64,000 nucleotides of DNA from Rhodopseudomonas palustris (GTDB lineage: Bacteria > Pseudomonadota > Alphaproteobacteria > Rhizobiales > Xanthobacteraceae), in assembly GCF_003031265.1 (NCBI RefSeq), contig NZ_CP019966.1, positions 3,348,001 to 3,412,000 on the forward strand, given 5' to 3'. Positions 28,163 through 38,514 of this stretch are shown piece by piece. The position numbers and the translations under genes were made by a program. The number at the start of each line of letters is the position of its first letter. The first letter of the stretch is position 1. Under the pieces are notes generated by a model. That model saw only the letters and a program-made list of their open reading frames with translations, did no database searches and was not told the DNA's origin.

Positions 28163-28585
28163 TTATCCGACGATTTCGTTGCCCGAGAAGAACTGGGCGA
28201 TCTCGATCTTGGCCGTTTCCGCCGCGTCCGAACCGTGCACCGAGTTCTCGCCGATCGACTTGGCGTGCAGCTTGCGGATGGTGCCGTCAGCCGCCTTCGA
28301 CGGATCGGTCGCGCCCATCACGTCGCGGTACTTGGCGATCGCGCCCTCGCCTTCGAGCACTTGAACCACCACCGGGCCGGAGATCATGAAGTCGACCAGC
28401 TCGCCGAAGAACGGGCGTTCCTTGTGCACGGCGTAGAAGGTCTCGGCCTGGTCGCGGGTCATACGGATGCGCTTCTGGGCGACGATCCGCAGACCGGCCT
28501 TTTCGATCAGCGCGTTGATCGCGCCGGTGATGTTGCGCTCGGTCGCATCGGGCTTGAGAATCGAGAAAGTCCGTTCGATCGCCAT
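28163..28585 (-). CDS. ndk: Nucleoside diphosphate kinase
   Basis: A 140-residue enzyme balancing NTP pools by ping-pong phosphate transfer. The active-site His is within NSVHGSD (about residue 117), and the N-terminal [13 protein letters not shown] is diagnostic. The ATG has AAGGACA upstream; the frame extends 23 codons further but without family similarity. It lies 73 bases upstream of the TerC gene on the same strand. Confidence 0.97.
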   Translation of the reverse strand: MAIERTFSILKPDATERNITGAINALIEKAGLRIVAQKRIRMTRDQAETFYAVHKERPFFGELVDFMISGPVVVQVLEGEGAIAKYRDVMGATDPSKAADGTIRKLHAKSIGENSVHGSDAAETAKIEIAQFFSGNEIVG

Positions 28586-28731
28586 GGAATGTCCTTGAAA
28601 GCTAAGGGCGGGAGGAGTTGCCGGGCTTATATCGGCGCCGCCGCGCGCGGGCAAGCTGCGGGTGGCGATTCATCCGGCACTGATCTGTTCGTGCCGGTTG
28701 CCTTTGCGGCCCGACCCGGCCAAAACGCGCC

Positions 28732-30609
28732 ATGCTCACGCTTACCGACATTTCGATCCGGCTCGCCGGACGGCTGTTGATCGACCAAAGTTCGGTCCAG
28801 ATCGCCCCCGGCGCTCGCGTCGGCTTCATCGGCCGCAACGGCGCCGGTAAATCCACCCTGTTTCGCGCGATCCGCGGCGAGCTTGCAACCGAGACCGGCC
28901 GGATCACCCTGCCGCCGCGATGGCGGATCGGCAGCCTCGCCCAGGAGGTCCCGAACGGGCCTGAGACGCTGCTGGAGGTGGTGCTGGCCGCCGACATCGA
29001 GCGCGCCGCGCTGCTGCACGAAGCCGAAACCGCCCTGGACCCGCACCGCATCGCCGATATTCAGACCCGGCTGGTCGACATCGACGCGCACTCCGCGCCG
29101 GCGCGGGCCAGCGCCATTCTCAGCGGCCTCGGCTTCTCCGATGCCGACCAGGCGCGTTCCTGCTCGGAATTCTCCGGCGGCTGGCGGATGCGCGTGGCGC
29201 TGGCCGCGACGTTGTTCGCCGCGCCCGACCTGTTGCTGCTCGACGAGCCGACCAACTATCTCGACCTCGAAGGCACGATGTGGCTCGAGGATCATCTCGC
29301 CAACTATCCGCGCACCGTGATCGTGATCAGCCACGATCGCGACCTACTCGATACGTCGGTCAACGAGATCCTGCATCTCGACCGCGGCCGGCTGGTCCAC
29401 TTCCGCGGCAGTTACTCGGCCTACGCGGATTTCCGCGCCAACAAGCTGGCGCTCGACGCCAAGAACGCGAAGCGTGACGAAGCGCGGCGCAAGCATCTGC
29501 AGGACTTCGTCGACCGCTTCAAAGCCAAGGCCACCAAGGCGCGGCAGGCGCAATCGCGCGTCAAGATGCTGGAGAAGATGAAGCCGATCGCACCGCTGGT
29601 CGCGGACGATACTCCGGAGATCAACTTCCCGGCCCCTGAGAAAACGTTGTCGCCGCCGATCATCGCGGTCGACAACGTGGCGGTCGGCTACGATCCGAAA
29701 CATCCCGTGCTGCGCCACGTCACGCTGCGGATCGATCCGGACGACCGCATCGCGCTGCTCGGCTCCAACGGCAACGGCAAGTCGACCCTGGTGAAGCTGC
29801 TGGCGAACCGGTTGGCGCCGTTCTCGGGGTCCGTGACGCGGGCGGACAAGCTGTCGATCGCGTACTTCGCGCAGCATCAACTCGATGAGCTGAACGAGGA
29901 CGGCTCGACCTATGACCACGTCCGCAGGCTGATGCCGGATGCGCCGGAGAGCAAGATCCGGGCGCGCGCCGGCGCCATGGGCTTCTCCGGCAAGGCGGCC
30001 GACACCCTGGTCAAGAGCCTGTCGGGCGGCGAGAAGGCGCGCCTGCTGCTCGGGCTCGCGACCTTCTACGGTCCGAACATGATCATCCTCGATGAGCCCA
30101 CCAACCATCTCGACATCGACAGCCGCGCGGCGCTGGCGGAGGCAATCAACGACTTCCCCGGCGCGGTGATCATGGTGTCGCACGACCGCTATCTGATCGA
30201 CGCCTGCGCCGATCGATTGTGGGTGGTGGCCGAGCACAAGGTGAAACCGTTCGACGGCGATCTCGACGATTATCGCCGGGCCGTGCTGTCCTCCCGTGGC
30301 GCCCGAACGACGTCGTCAGAGACCAAGGAACGCAAAGCCGATGACAGCGCCGCCAAGGCGTCGGCACCGCGCCCCAAGAAGACGGTTTCGCTGAAGCAGC
30401 AGATCGCCGATGCCGAAGCGGAGATCGACCGCATCACCGCGATCATCGAGAAGATCGATGCGGCGCTGGCGATCCCGGACCTTTTCACCCGCGATCCGAA
30501 ACAGGCCGCTCAACTCAGCACCGCGCGCGCCAACGCGCAGGCGGCCTTGCAAGCTGCGGAAGAGAAGTGGCTGGAGGCGAGCGCGGCGCAGGACGCCGCG
30601 CAAAGCTGA
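28732..30609 (+). CDS. ABC-F family ATP-binding protein (Uup/YheS-like)
   Basis: A 625-residue soluble protein with two ATP-binding cassettes and no membrane domain. Cassette 1: GRNGAGKST (Walker A), FSGGWRMRVALA (signature), LLLDEPTNYLD (Walker B). A linker rich in Lys/Arg (about 230-290, the P-site tRNA-interacting motif region) precedes cassette 2: GSNGNGKST, LSGGEKARLLLG, ILDEPTNHLDIDS. A coiled-coil C-terminal domain (about 540-620) follows. ABC-F proteins act on the ribosome; which subgroup this is was not resolved. Stops 3 bases short of the convergent lipoprotein gene. Confidence 0.93.
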   Translation: MLTLTDISIRLAGRLLIDQSSVQIAPGARVGFIGRNGAGKSTLFRAIRGELATETGRITLPPRWRIGSLAQEVPNGPETLLEVVLAADIERAALLHEAETALDPHRIADIQTRLVDIDAHSAPARASAILSGLGFSDADQARSCSEFSGGWRMRVALAATLFAAPDLLLLDEPTNYLDLEGTMWLEDHLANYPRTVIVISHDRDLLDTSVNEILHLDRGRLVHFRGSYSAYADFRANKLALDAKNAKRDEARRKHLQDFVDRFKAKATKARQAQSRVKMLEKMKPIAPLVADDTPEINFPAPEKTLSPPIIAVDNVAVGYDPKHPVLRHVTLRIDPDDRIALLGSNGNGKSTLVKLLANRLAPFSGSVTRADKLSIAYFAQHQLDELNEDGSTYDHVRRLMPDAPESKIRARAGAMGFSGKAADTLVKSLSGGEKARLLLGLATFYGPNMIILDEPTNHLDIDSRAALAEAINDFPGAVIMVSHDRYLIDACADRLWVVAEHKVKPFDGDLDDYRRAVLSSRGARTTSSETKERKADDSAAKASAPRPKKTVSLKQQIADAEAEIDRITAIIEKIDAALAIPDLFTRDPKQAAQLSTARANAQAALQAAEEKWLEASAAQDAAQS

Positions 30610-30612
30610 GCG

Positions 30613-31152
30613 CTACTGCGCCGATCGCGCGCTTCGCTTCTTCGCGCGCGTCGGCTTGCGTTCCTGAACAGCGTCCGGTGCACGCTCGATCGCGCTGAGC
30701 CGGCCCGCCGTGAAGGTATAGATGCCGGCACGCGCCCCGCGGTTGTAGGTCAGGACCGCGAGACGGTCGCCGCGCTCATTGTTCGACAGGCTGACATGAT
30801 CCGGCGCACCGAGGCCGCGCGCGACGTCGCATTCGGTGTGGCCGAGCGCGACGGTGCCGCCTGCCGTCATCGGAGCGGCCTGCCCGTCCTGCGGTGCGTT
30901 GGGATCGCCCGGCGCCGGCCCCATGCCAGGGCAGCGGCCGTCAGCGCTGATCAGGTCTTCCGGGGTGACCGGTTTGTCCGGCGTCAGCGGCGGGGTTTCG
31001 ATCGAGATGTTCTTGATGAACACCCGGCCCGGCTTCGAGAACCACTCGGCATCGCGCGACAAGAATTCAGGGGTGCCGGAACAGCCCGCAAGCAAGGGCG
31101 TGGTCAGCGCCAGCGTGATGAACAGCGGCCGCACGGAAAACTTCTGATACAC
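30613..31152 (-). CDS. Putative lipoprotein of unknown function
   Basis: A 179-residue exported protein. The signal peptide ends in a lipobox (LLAGCSG; lipidated Cys at residue 24), so it is probably anchored in the outer membrane. The mature protein has a Pro-rich stretch (about 45-90, TPPLTPDKPVTPEDL; PGMGPAPGDPNAPQ) and ends in a basic tail (RKPTRAKKRSARSAQ). A GTG start was chosen to give a normal-length signal peptide; other GTG/ATG starts lie upstream in frame. I recognise no specific family. Confidence 0.65.
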   Translation of the reverse strand: MYQKFSVRPLFITLALTTPLLAGCSGTPEFLSRDAEWFSKPGRVFIKNISIETPPLTPDKPVTPEDLISADGRCPGMGPAPGDPNAPQDGQAAPMTAGGTVALGHTECDVARGLGAPDHVSLSNNERGDRLAVLTYNRGARAGIYTFTAGRLSAIERAPDAVQERKPTRAKKRSARSAQ

Positions 31153-31281
31153 GATCGATCGCGCCCCAATAGAGATCTTAAGCACTTGTCCAATCACCGA
31201 TTTACGGCACCACCGTGACGGCCTTGCCGTAGCCCTGCGGTCGTCTTCAGCATCCACAGCCTGTTGCCTGGTCTCGCCCGC

Positions 31282-31734
31282 CTAGTCCCGCCGCTGCCAG
31301 CGACCGGCCTCGTCGGCCTGCCAGTACGTCACCTCAAAAGCCTTCGCTTTGCACTGCTTCCAGGCGTCGCGCGCCATTGCCACCGCCTCGTCGTCATCGC
31401 CGTTAAACAGCAGCACCATCCGTTCGTAGCTGCCCGAATCCTCGGGCAGCGCTGCGTTGTCGACGAGGAACCGGACCTTGGCTCCGTTCGGATTGCCCTC
31501 GCCCGTCGTCAGCAGGATCGGCTGTTGCGCGGCATCTGCCACACGCCAGGTGGCGTGCGGCAGAAACGAGTCGTCGCGATAGGTCCAAAGATGCGAGTCG
31601 AGCGCGTCGGCCCGCTCCTCGGACGTCGACTGCACCACCACCCGCCAGCCGCGCGCGAGTGATTTCTCGAGCAGCGGCGGCAGCACCTGTTCGACGGTCC
31701 TGCCTTGGAGGTGATAGAACAGCACTTCGGTCAT
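31282..31734 (-). CDS. holC: DNA polymerase III subunit chi
   Basis: A 150-residue protein that links the clamp loader to SSB during replication. The N-terminal TEVLFYHLQGRTVEQVLPPLLEKSL and the DDSFLPHATW and MVLLFNGDD segments fit HolC. Its start follows the pepA stop by 8 bases, so it is the second gene of a pepA-holC operon, the usual arrangement. The longer open frame seen in front of it belongs to pepA in another frame. Confidence 0.93.
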   Translation of the reverse strand: MTEVLFYHLQGRTVEQVLPPLLEKSLARGWRVVVQSTSEERADALDSHLWTYRDDSFLPHATWRVADAAQQPILLTTGEGNPNGAKVRFLVDNAALPEDSGSYERMVLLFNGDDDEAVAMARDAWKQCKAKAFEVTYWQADEAGRWQRRD

Positions 31735-31742
31735 CGCGCCGA

Positions 31743-33245
31743 TTACTTCTTGGCTTCGTAGTACTCCGCCACGAGCTGATTGAGCAGACGGACGCCGTAG
31801 CCCGAGCCCCAGCTCTGATTGATCTCGTTCTTCGGCGAGGCCATCGCGGTGCCGGCGATGTCGAGATGCGCCCACGGCGTGCCGTCGACGAAGCGCTGCA
31901 GGAACTGCGCCGCGGTGATCGAACCGCCGTTGCGCGATCCGGTGTTCTTCATGTCGGCGAACTGGGAATCGATCTGCTTGTCGTATTCCGGGCCGAGCGG
32001 CATCCGCCAAACCTTCTCGCCGGTGGACTGACCAACGGCGGTCAGCCGCTCCGCGAGCTGATCGTTGTTGGAGAACAGGCCGGCATATTCGGTGCCGAGC
32101 GCCACCATGATGGCGCCGGTGAGCGTCGCCAGATCGACCATGAACTTCGGCTTATGCTTCTGAGCCACGTACCAAAGCACGTCGGCCAACACCAAACGGC
32201 CCTCGGCGTCGGTGTTGATGATCTCGATGGTCTGGCCCGACATCGAGGTGACGATGTCGCCCGGCCGCTGCGCGTTGCCGTCCGGCATGTTCTCGACGAG
32301 GCCGATTGCGCCGACCGCATTGACCTTGGCCTTGCGGGCCGCGAGCGCGTGCATCAGGCCGACGACGCAGGCCGCGCCGCCCATGTCACCCTTCATGTCT
32401 TCCATGCTGGCCGACGGCTTGATCGAGATGCCGCCGGTGTCGAAGCACACGCCCTTGCCGACGAAGGCGAGCGGCTGCTCGCCCTTCTTGCCGCCGTTCC
32501 AGCGCATGATCACGGTGCGGCCGGGATGTGCCGAGCCCTGCGACACGCCGAGCAATGCGCCCATCTTCAGCTGGGTCATCGCCTTGACGTCGAGGATCTG
32601 GACCTCGACGCCGAGCTTCTTGAGCTGTGCCGCCCGCTTGGCGAATTCTTCCGGATACAGCACGTTCGGCGGCTCGTTGACGAGCTCGCGCGCCAGGATG
32701 ACACCATCGACGACATGGCTGTCGGGCGTGAACGCCTTCTTGACCGCTGCCGGATCGGCCACCGCGAGCGTAACGCTGGCATTCGCCGCGCCGGTCTCGT
32801 CGTCCTTCTTCTTGGTCTTGTAGCGATCGAACTTGTAGGCCCGCAGCCGGATGCCGGAGGCGATCGCAGCCGCCTGCTCGGGCTTCATCGCGCCGGTCGG
32901 GAGATCGGCAATCACCGTCACGGCCGTATCGCCCGCACCGATCTTGCCGGCAACGGCGCCGCCGAGCTTGAGCAGATCGTAATCATTGATCGACGCGACC
33001 TTGCCGGCGCCAACGACGATCAGGCGGCCGACCTTCAAGCCTTCAGGGGCCAACAGATCGAGGGCGGAACCGGGCTTGCCCTTGAATTGCGCGGTGGCAG
33101 CCGCGCGCTTGACGGTGGCAACCGCTGCCCCCAAGGCCTTGGTCGCCGTCGCGCCGAACTTCAGACCGTCGTCGCAGAACACGATCAGCGTGCCGCGCGC
33201 GGGCGTAGAAAACGGGACGAAACCGACCTTGACGGCGTCGGGCAT
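31743..33245 (-). CDS. pepA: Leucyl aminopeptidase (PepA)
   Basis: A 500-residue M17 zinc/manganese aminopeptidase acting on N-terminal Leu and other residues in the cytoplasm; E. coli PepA also binds DNA. The catalytic signature [14 protein letters not shown] (about residues 345-358) and upstream [15 protein letters not shown] metal site are intact. Start set at the second ATG after GGAGGA (spacing 8); the first would be too close. An N-terminal domain rich in Ala (about 30-170) precedes the peptidase domain. Divergent from lptF. Confidence 0.95.
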   Translation of the reverse strand: MPDAVKVGFVPFSTPARGTLIVFCDDGLKFGATATKALGAAVATVKRAAATAQFKGKPGSALDLLAPEGLKVGRLIVVGAGKVASINDYDLLKLGGAVAGKIGAGDTAVTVIADLPTGAMKPEQAAAIASGIRLRAYKFDRYKTKKKDDETGAANASVTLAVADPAAVKKAFTPDSHVVDGVILARELVNEPPNVLYPEEFAKRAAQLKKLGVEVQILDVKAMTQLKMGALLGVSQGSAHPGRTVIMRWNGGKKGEQPLAFVGKGVCFDTGGISIKPSASMEDMKGDMGGAACVVGLMHALAARKAKVNAVGAIGLVENMPDGNAQRPGDIVTSMSGQTIEIINTDAEGRLVLADVLWYVAQKHKPKFMVDLATLTGAIMVALGTEYAGLFSNNDQLAERLTAVGQSTGEKVWRMPLGPEYDKQIDSQFADMKNTGSRNGGSITAAQFLQRFVDGTPWAHLDIAGTAMASPKNEINQSWGSGYGVRLLNQLVAEYYEAKK

Positions 33246-33654
33246 TGGCATTCCTCCAAAAACAGGCTGTCGGCGGAAACGATCCGGCAGGCGCGGGTCC
33301 AAAGCCGTTGTTTTGGAGCGTTGAGGCGTCAAGTCAAGACAACATCGCTAAGCCGCGCAGCTTTCACAGGAAAGTGGATTGCGCGGCGCCCCGCCGGCGG
33401 ATCGGCGGCGAGGTCACCGTCAACGGGGCAGTCGCCCTGTCTTTACATTGCGCGAGACGGGAATCTGTGGTCTTCGGGAGCCGGTCGCGCACCATTAACC
33501 ATATCCCCAGTGCGCCGCGTCCCGGCCATTTTGTTGACAGATCAGACAGATGGTAATGGCAACCTGGGACAAGGCCGGGCTTTCCGCCCTGGGGAGGATT
33601 CATCATGAATCCGGGCGGCCATAGAATCCGGATTCGAGGGGATCGTACTGAGCG
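33246..33654. other. Divergent promoter region pepA / lptF
   Basis: About 410 bases with no gene. It should carry the promoters for the pepA-holC operon (leftward) and the lptF-lptG-lptD cluster (rightward). A TTGACA hexamer lies at 33534-33539 pointing towards lptF, but no convincing -10 box follows at the right spacing, so I do not call the promoter. Confidence 0.45.
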
Positions 33655-34821
33655 ATGGGCTCCATCGACCGCTATATCTTCCGCACGACGCTGGTGTCGT
33701 TCGCGGTCGTGATGGGCAGCCTCACGGGTGTGATCTGGATCACCCAGGCGCTGCGCGGCATCGATTTGATGACCAGCCAGGGCCAGACCATCATCACCTT
33801 TCTCGGGCTGACCGGCCTCGCCGTACCGGTGCTGGTGCTGGTGATCGCCCCGATCGCGCTGATGATCGCGGTGGCCCACACCCTCAACCGACTCGCAACC
33901 GATTCCGAAATCATCGTGATGAACGCCGCCGGCCTGTCGCCGATTCGGCTGTTCCGGCCGTTCTTCTACGCCACCATGGTGGTGGCGGCGCTCGTGATCA
34001 TCATCGGTGCCTATATCGCCCCTGATGGGCTTCGCCGGATCGCGCGGTGGGACAGCGAGATCACCGCCGACGTGCTCGCCAACGTGCTGCAGCCCGGCCG
34101 GTTCGCTCAGCTCGAACAGGGGCTGACGATCCGGGTTCGCGAACGTCAGCCGGGCGGTCTGCTGGTCGGCGTGTTCATCGACGACGCCCGCGCGCCCAAC
34201 GAGCGCATCAGCATCATCGCCGACCACGGCACCGTCGTGAAAAACGACAAGGGCTCATTCCTGGTACTGGAAGACGGCCACCTCGAGCGTTTCCAGACCG
34301 GCAAGGAAGAGCCCGCGTTAGTGGCGTTCAGCCGCTACGCCTTCGACATGTCGAAGTTCTCGCGTGCCCGCGATGTCGCCTACGGCATTCGCGAACGCTA
34401 TCTGTGGGAGCTGTTGTGGCCGGCGGAGAACGATCCGCTGCTCGCGCGGCTGCCGACCGAATTCCGCTCGGAAATGCACGATCGATTGCTGGCGCCGATC
34501 TATCCGTTCTTCTTCGCCGCGGTCGCCTTCGCCTTCCTCGGCCTTGCCCGCACCACCCGACAGAGCCGCAATTTCTCGATGGCCGGCGCGGTGCTGGTCG
34601 CTTTCGTCGTGCGACTCGCCGGGTTCGCGTTGTCGGTGATCGCCAACAAGACGCCTTACGTGGCCGGGTTGCAGTATCTGCTGCTGTTCGTCGCCACCGG
34701 GACGTGCCTATGGCTGATCAACCGCAACGTCGTGATCGAACCGCCGGCGCGTGTAACTGAAGCCCTGAACGCCTTCAATGCGTCGATCGCCCGGTTGATC
34801 CGGCGACCGGTGCCGGCGTAA
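33655..34821 (+). CDS. lptF: Lipopolysaccharide export permease LptF
   Basis: A 388-residue inner-membrane protein, one of the two YjgP/YjgQ-type permeases that with LptB extract LPS from the inner membrane. Six transmembrane helices: three at the N-terminus (about 12-32, 50-72, 95-120), a large periplasmic beta-jellyroll-like domain (about 135-270) and three at the C-terminus (about 282-370). SIDRYIFRTTLVSF is the typical opening. Followed by lptG 10 bases later. Confidence 0.93.
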   Translation: MGSIDRYIFRTTLVSFAVVMGSLTGVIWITQALRGIDLMTSQGQTIITFLGLTGLAVPVLVLVIAPIALMIAVAHTLNRLATDSEIIVMNAAGLSPIRLFRPFFYATMVVAALVIIIGAYIAPDGLRRIARWDSEITADVLANVLQPGRFAQLEQGLTIRVRERQPGGLLVGVFIDDARAPNERISIIADHGTVVKNDKGSFLVLEDGHLERFQTGKEEPALVAFSRYAFDMSKFSRARDVAYGIRERYLWELLWPAENDPLLARLPTEFRSEMHDRLLAPIYPFFFAAVAFAFLGLARTTRQSRNFSMAGAVLVAFVVRLAGFALSVIANKTPYVAGLQYLLLFVATGTCLWLINRNVVIEPPARVTEALNAFNASIARLIRRPVPA

Positions 34822-34831
34822 CGCGGGGCGC

Positions 34832-35920
34832 ATGATGGTCGTCAACACGCTCGGACGCTATTTCGCTCGCCGCTTCGTGATCGCCTCGCTCGGGGTGTTC
34901 TTCGGGCTATTCGTGCTGCTAGTGTTCGTCGACTATGTCGACCTGCTGCGCCGTGCTGGCGGCCTCGCCGTCTCGGCGTTCTATGTCGCGCAGGCCTCGT
35001 TCTGCCGCGTGCCGCAATTGCTCGAACGGCTGCTGCCGTTCTGCATCCTGATCGGCGGCATGACCTGCTACCTGGCGTTGTCGCGCAGCCTTGAACTGGT
35101 GGTGGCACGCGCTGCCGGGCTTTCGGCCTGGGAGTTCATCTCACCCGCCCTGTGGAGCGCGATCGCGATCGGCATCTTTGCCACCACCGTATTCAATCCG
35201 CTGTCCGCGCACATGCAGGAGCGCGCCAAGCAGATGGAAGCCGAAATGTTCGGTGAGAACACCGGCGGGCTGCAGGATGCCAACGGCTTTTGGATGAACC
35301 AGGTCAGCCCTGACGGACAGGCGATCATCAACGCCGCACGCAGCCAGCAACAAGGCGCGGTCCTCACCGGCATCACGGTGTTTCGATTCGAACCCGACTT
35401 CCAGTTCAAGGACCGAATCGAGGCGCGGGAGGCGGTGCTCGAACCGGGGCATTGGCTGCTTAAAAACGTACGCCGTTATACAATGAACGGTGCCCCGGTA
35501 GATCAAGACACCCTTGAGTTGCCGACGTCACTCACACTCGCGCAGGTCCGCAACAGTTTTGCCACGCCCGAAAGTGTGTCTTTTTGGCAACTTCCGACCT
35601 ACATCAAGTCGTCGGAAAACTCCGGTTTTGCGACCGCTGGCTATCGCCTGCAGTATCACAAGCTGCTGGCAAAGCCGTTTTTGCTGGCCGCGATGGTCAT
35701 GCTAGCTGCTTCTGTGAGCTTGCGATTCTTCCGTTTCGGCGGCGTGCAAAAGATGGTTTTGAGTGGCGTGGCCGCAGGCTTTCTGCTCTATATCCTGTCG
35801 AAAGTGACCGAGGATTTGAGTAAGGCTGAACTGATGCATCCGCTTGCTGCAGCGTGGTTGCCCGTGTGCGTGGGCGGTCTCGCTGGATTTCTAGCCTTGC
35901 TCTATCAGGAGGACGGATAG
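34832..35920 (+). CDS. lptG: Lipopolysaccharide export permease LptG
   Basis: A 362-residue partner of LptF with the same layout: N-terminal helices (NTLGRYFARRFVIASL onward), periplasmic domain about 140-265 and C-terminal helices 282-355. Its stop codon TAG overlaps the lptD GTG start by one base, so LptG and LptD are probably translationally coupled. Two adjacent ATGs (MMV) make the exact start uncertain by one codon. Confidence 0.93.
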   Translation: MMVVNTLGRYFARRFVIASLGVFFGLFVLLVFVDYVDLLRRAGGLAVSAFYVAQASFCRVPQLLERLLPFCILIGGMTCYLALSRSLELVVARAAGLSAWEFISPALWSAIAIGIFATTVFNPLSAHMQERAKQMEAEMFGENTGGLQDANGFWMNQVSPDGQAIINAARSQQQGAVLTGITVFRFEPDFQFKDRIEAREAVLEPGHWLLKNVRRYTMNGAPVDQDTLELPTSLTLAQVRNSFATPESVSFWQLPTYIKSSENSGFATAGYRLQYHKLLAKPFLLAAMVMLAASVSLRFFRFGGVQKMVLSGVAAGFLLYILSKVTEDLSKAELMHPLAAAWLPVCVGGLAGFLALLYQEDG

Positions 35921-38436
35921 TGGCTGCGATGGCCGCCCTCCATGGAAAGCTGTCGACCAAGCGTCGGCGCACCAAGGTGCGCCGCGAGCGTGTGGTGACG
36001 GCTGTATTGCTGACGCCGTTTGCTGTGCTCGCGCTTGCGGGCGGGATGCAGGCGGTCGCGATCGATTCCGCCTCCGCTCAGGGCTACACCTACAATCCGC
36101 GCCCTGCCCGGCCGAAGCCGCCTCCGCCGCCGGCCGCCAACAATGGCCAGATGCTGGTTCAGGCCAGCGAGGTCAATTACGACTACAATAACAAGCGCGT
36201 CGCCGCGGTCGGCAACGTGCAGATGTATTATAACGGCACCACCGTCGAGGCTGATCGTCTGGTCTACGACCAGGACACCAAGCGGCTGCGTGCCGAGGGC
36301 AACGTCCGCATGACCGATGCGGACGGCAAAATCACCTACGCCAATTTCCTCGATCTGTCGGACGACTATCGCGACGGCTTCGTCGACTCGCTGCGGGTCG
36401 ATACGGCGCAGGACACACGCATCGCGGCGTCGCGCGCGGACCGCACCGGCGGCAATTACAACGTGTTCCAGAACGGCGTGTACACCGCGTGCGCGCCCTG
36501 TAAGGACGATCCGAAAAAGCCGCCGCTGTGGCAGGTCAAGGGTGCACGGATCATCCACGACCAGACCGACAAGATGCTGTATTTCGAAGATGCTCGGATC
36601 GAGTTCTTCGGCGTGCCGCTCGCCTACATGCCGTATCTGTCGACCCCGGATCCGACGGTCGCGCGCAAGACCGGCTTCCTGATGCCGGCTTACACGAGCA
36701 ACACGACGTTCGGCTCAGGCTTCGAGATCCCATTCTATTGGGCGCTCGCGCCCGACTACGACGTCACGATCACCCCGCGCATCACCACCAAGCAAGGCGT
36801 GTTGATGCAGGGCGAGTTCCGGCAGCGCCTGCTGGACGGTGCTTACGAGGTCCGCGCCTACGGCATCAACCAGTCGGACCCCGCCGCCTTCGGAGCGAAT
36901 ACGCCCGGCAACCGCGACCTCCGCGGCGCCGTCGATACCAAAGGCCAGTTCGCACTCAACGACAAATGGGTCTGGGGCTGGGAAGGCGTGCTGATGTCCG
37001 ATCGCGCGTTCTTCCTGGACTATCGGCTGGCGCAATATCGCGACAGCTGGGGCACGTTCCTCAATCAATCGACCGAAGCGACGTCGCAGATCTATCTGAC
37101 TGGCGTCGGCAACCGGTCGTATTTCGACATTCGCGCGATCCACTATCTCGGTTGGGCAGCGGCGGATATTCAGGGCCAGATCCCGGTCGTGCACCCGGTG
37201 CTCGACTATTCGAAGACGCTCGATCAGAACATCTTCGGCGGCGAGTTCAGCTACAAGACCAACCTGACCAGCCTGAGCCGCCAGACGGCGCAGTTCGATC
37301 CGGTCACCACCATCGCCAACACCACGGGGCTTTGCCTCAACACGTCGGCCGATCCGGCGGCGCGGCTGCCGTCGAGCTGCTTGCTGCGCGGCGTTCCAGG
37401 CACCTACACCCGGTTGACCGCGCAGGCCGACTGGCGGCGGTCGTTCACCGACCCCTACGGCCAGATCTGGACCCCGTTCGCTTCGCTGCGCGCCGACGCG
37501 ATCGACGCCTCGATTTCGAACCAGCCGGGCGTGTCGAACTATCTGCTGCCGGGCGACACTCAGGCGATGCGGCTGATGCCGACCGTCGGCCTGGAATATC
37601 GCTATCCGTTCATCAACGTTCAGCCGTGGGGCACCACCACGATCGAGCCGATCGCGCAGGTGATCATCCGTCCGAACGAGTCCTACGCCGGCAAGCTGCC
37701 GAACGAAGACGCACAGACCATGGTGTTCGACGCCAGCAATCTGTTCAGCGTCGACAAATTCTCCGGCTACGACCGCGTCGAAGGTGGCGGCCGCGCCAAT
37801 GTCGGCGTCCAGGCGACCACGCAGTTCGATCAAGGCGGCTCGGTCAACGTGCTGTTCGGCCAGTCCTATCAGCTGTTCGGCCTGAACTCGTTCGCGGTGG
37901 CGGACGCCACCAACACCGGCCTCGACTCCGGTTTGGCCAAGCCGAAGTCGGACTATGTCGGCCGGGTGTCGTACTCGCCCAACTCGACCTACAAGTTCAC
38001 GACCCGCGCACGCTTCAACGAAGCGACGTTCAACGTCGAGCGGTTCGAAGCCGAGGCCAGCGCCAGCTTCAATCGCTGGTCGGTGAGCATGATCTACGGC
38101 AACTACGCCGCCCAGCCCGATCTCGGCTTCCTGACACGTCGTCAGGGCATTCTCGGAACCGGCTCCGTGAAGCTTGCTTCTAACTGGGTGGTTTCTGGCG
38201 GCGCCCGTTGGGATCTTGAAGCTAACAGGATCAACCAATACATCGTCGGCGCCGGTTACGTGGACGACTGCTTCGTGTTGGCGCTGAACTACGTCACCGG
38301 CTATTCCTACGCCAACTACGGAACGACGCCGACGCTCAACCACTCGGTCATGGTGCAGATCGGACTCCGCACCATCGGCATGTTTGCGATGCAGCAGAGT
38401 GTGTCTGGCGCATCGAGCGGCATGTTCGGCCAATAG
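35920..38436 (+). CDS. lptD: LPS-assembly protein LptD
   Basis: An 838-residue outer-membrane protein that inserts LPS into the outer leaflet. A basic N-terminal extension and signal peptide end near residue 53 (SASAQ). An OstA-type domain with repeats of the YDYNNKRVAAVGNVQMYYNG / AEGNVRMTDADGKITY kind covers about 70-200, and the rest is the beta-barrel (LYFEDARIEFFGVPLAYMP then many amphipathic strands) to the C-terminus. GTG start with AGGAGG 7 nt upstream. Cysteines are few; a possible disulfide pair lies near 187-190 (CAPC). Confidence 0.93.
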   Translation: MAAMAALHGKLSTKRRRTKVRRERVVTAVLLTPFAVLALAGGMQAVAIDSASAQGYTYNPRPARPKPPPPPAANNGQMLVQASEVNYDYNNKRVAAVGNVQMYYNGTTVEADRLVYDQDTKRLRAEGNVRMTDADGKITYANFLDLSDDYRDGFVDSLRVDTAQDTRIAASRADRTGGNYNVFQNGVYTACAPCKDDPKKPPLWQVKGARIIHDQTDKMLYFEDARIEFFGVPLAYMPYLSTPDPTVARKTGFLMPAYTSNTTFGSGFEIPFYWALAPDYDVTITPRITTKQGVLMQGEFRQRLLDGAYEVRAYGINQSDPAAFGANTPGNRDLRGAVDTKGQFALNDKWVWGWEGVLMSDRAFFLDYRLAQYRDSWGTFLNQSTEATSQIYLTGVGNRSYFDIRAIHYLGWAAADIQGQIPVVHPVLDYSKTLDQNIFGGEFSYKTNLTSLSRQTAQFDPVTTIANTTGLCLNTSADPAARLPSSCLLRGVPGTYTRLTAQADWRRSFTDPYGQIWTPFASLRADAIDASISNQPGVSNYLLPGDTQAMRLMPTVGLEYRYPFINVQPWGTTTIEPIAQVIIRPNESYAGKLPNEDAQTMVFDASNLFSVDKFSGYDRVEGGGRANVGVQATTQFDQGGSVNVLFGQSYQLFGLNSFAVADATNTGLDSGLAKPKSDYVGRVSYSPNSTYKFTTRARFNEATFNVERFEAEASASFNRWSVSMIYGNYAAQPDLGFLTRRQGILGTGSVKLASNWVVSGGARWDLEANRINQYIVGAGYVDDCFVLALNYVTGYSYANYGTTPTLNHSVMVQIGLRTIGMFAMQQSVSGASSGMFGQ

Positions 38437-38514
38437 CGCGCGCCGCGCGGGCCTGAACCGTTTTCCGGCTCGCCACCACCCAGAACCCGATCGGCTGTGA
38501 GGTAAACGCGACCC

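Noticed and set aside
33534..33562. TTGACA as an lptF promoter
   Set aside because: No acceptable -10 box at 16-18 bases; a single hexamer match is not enough.
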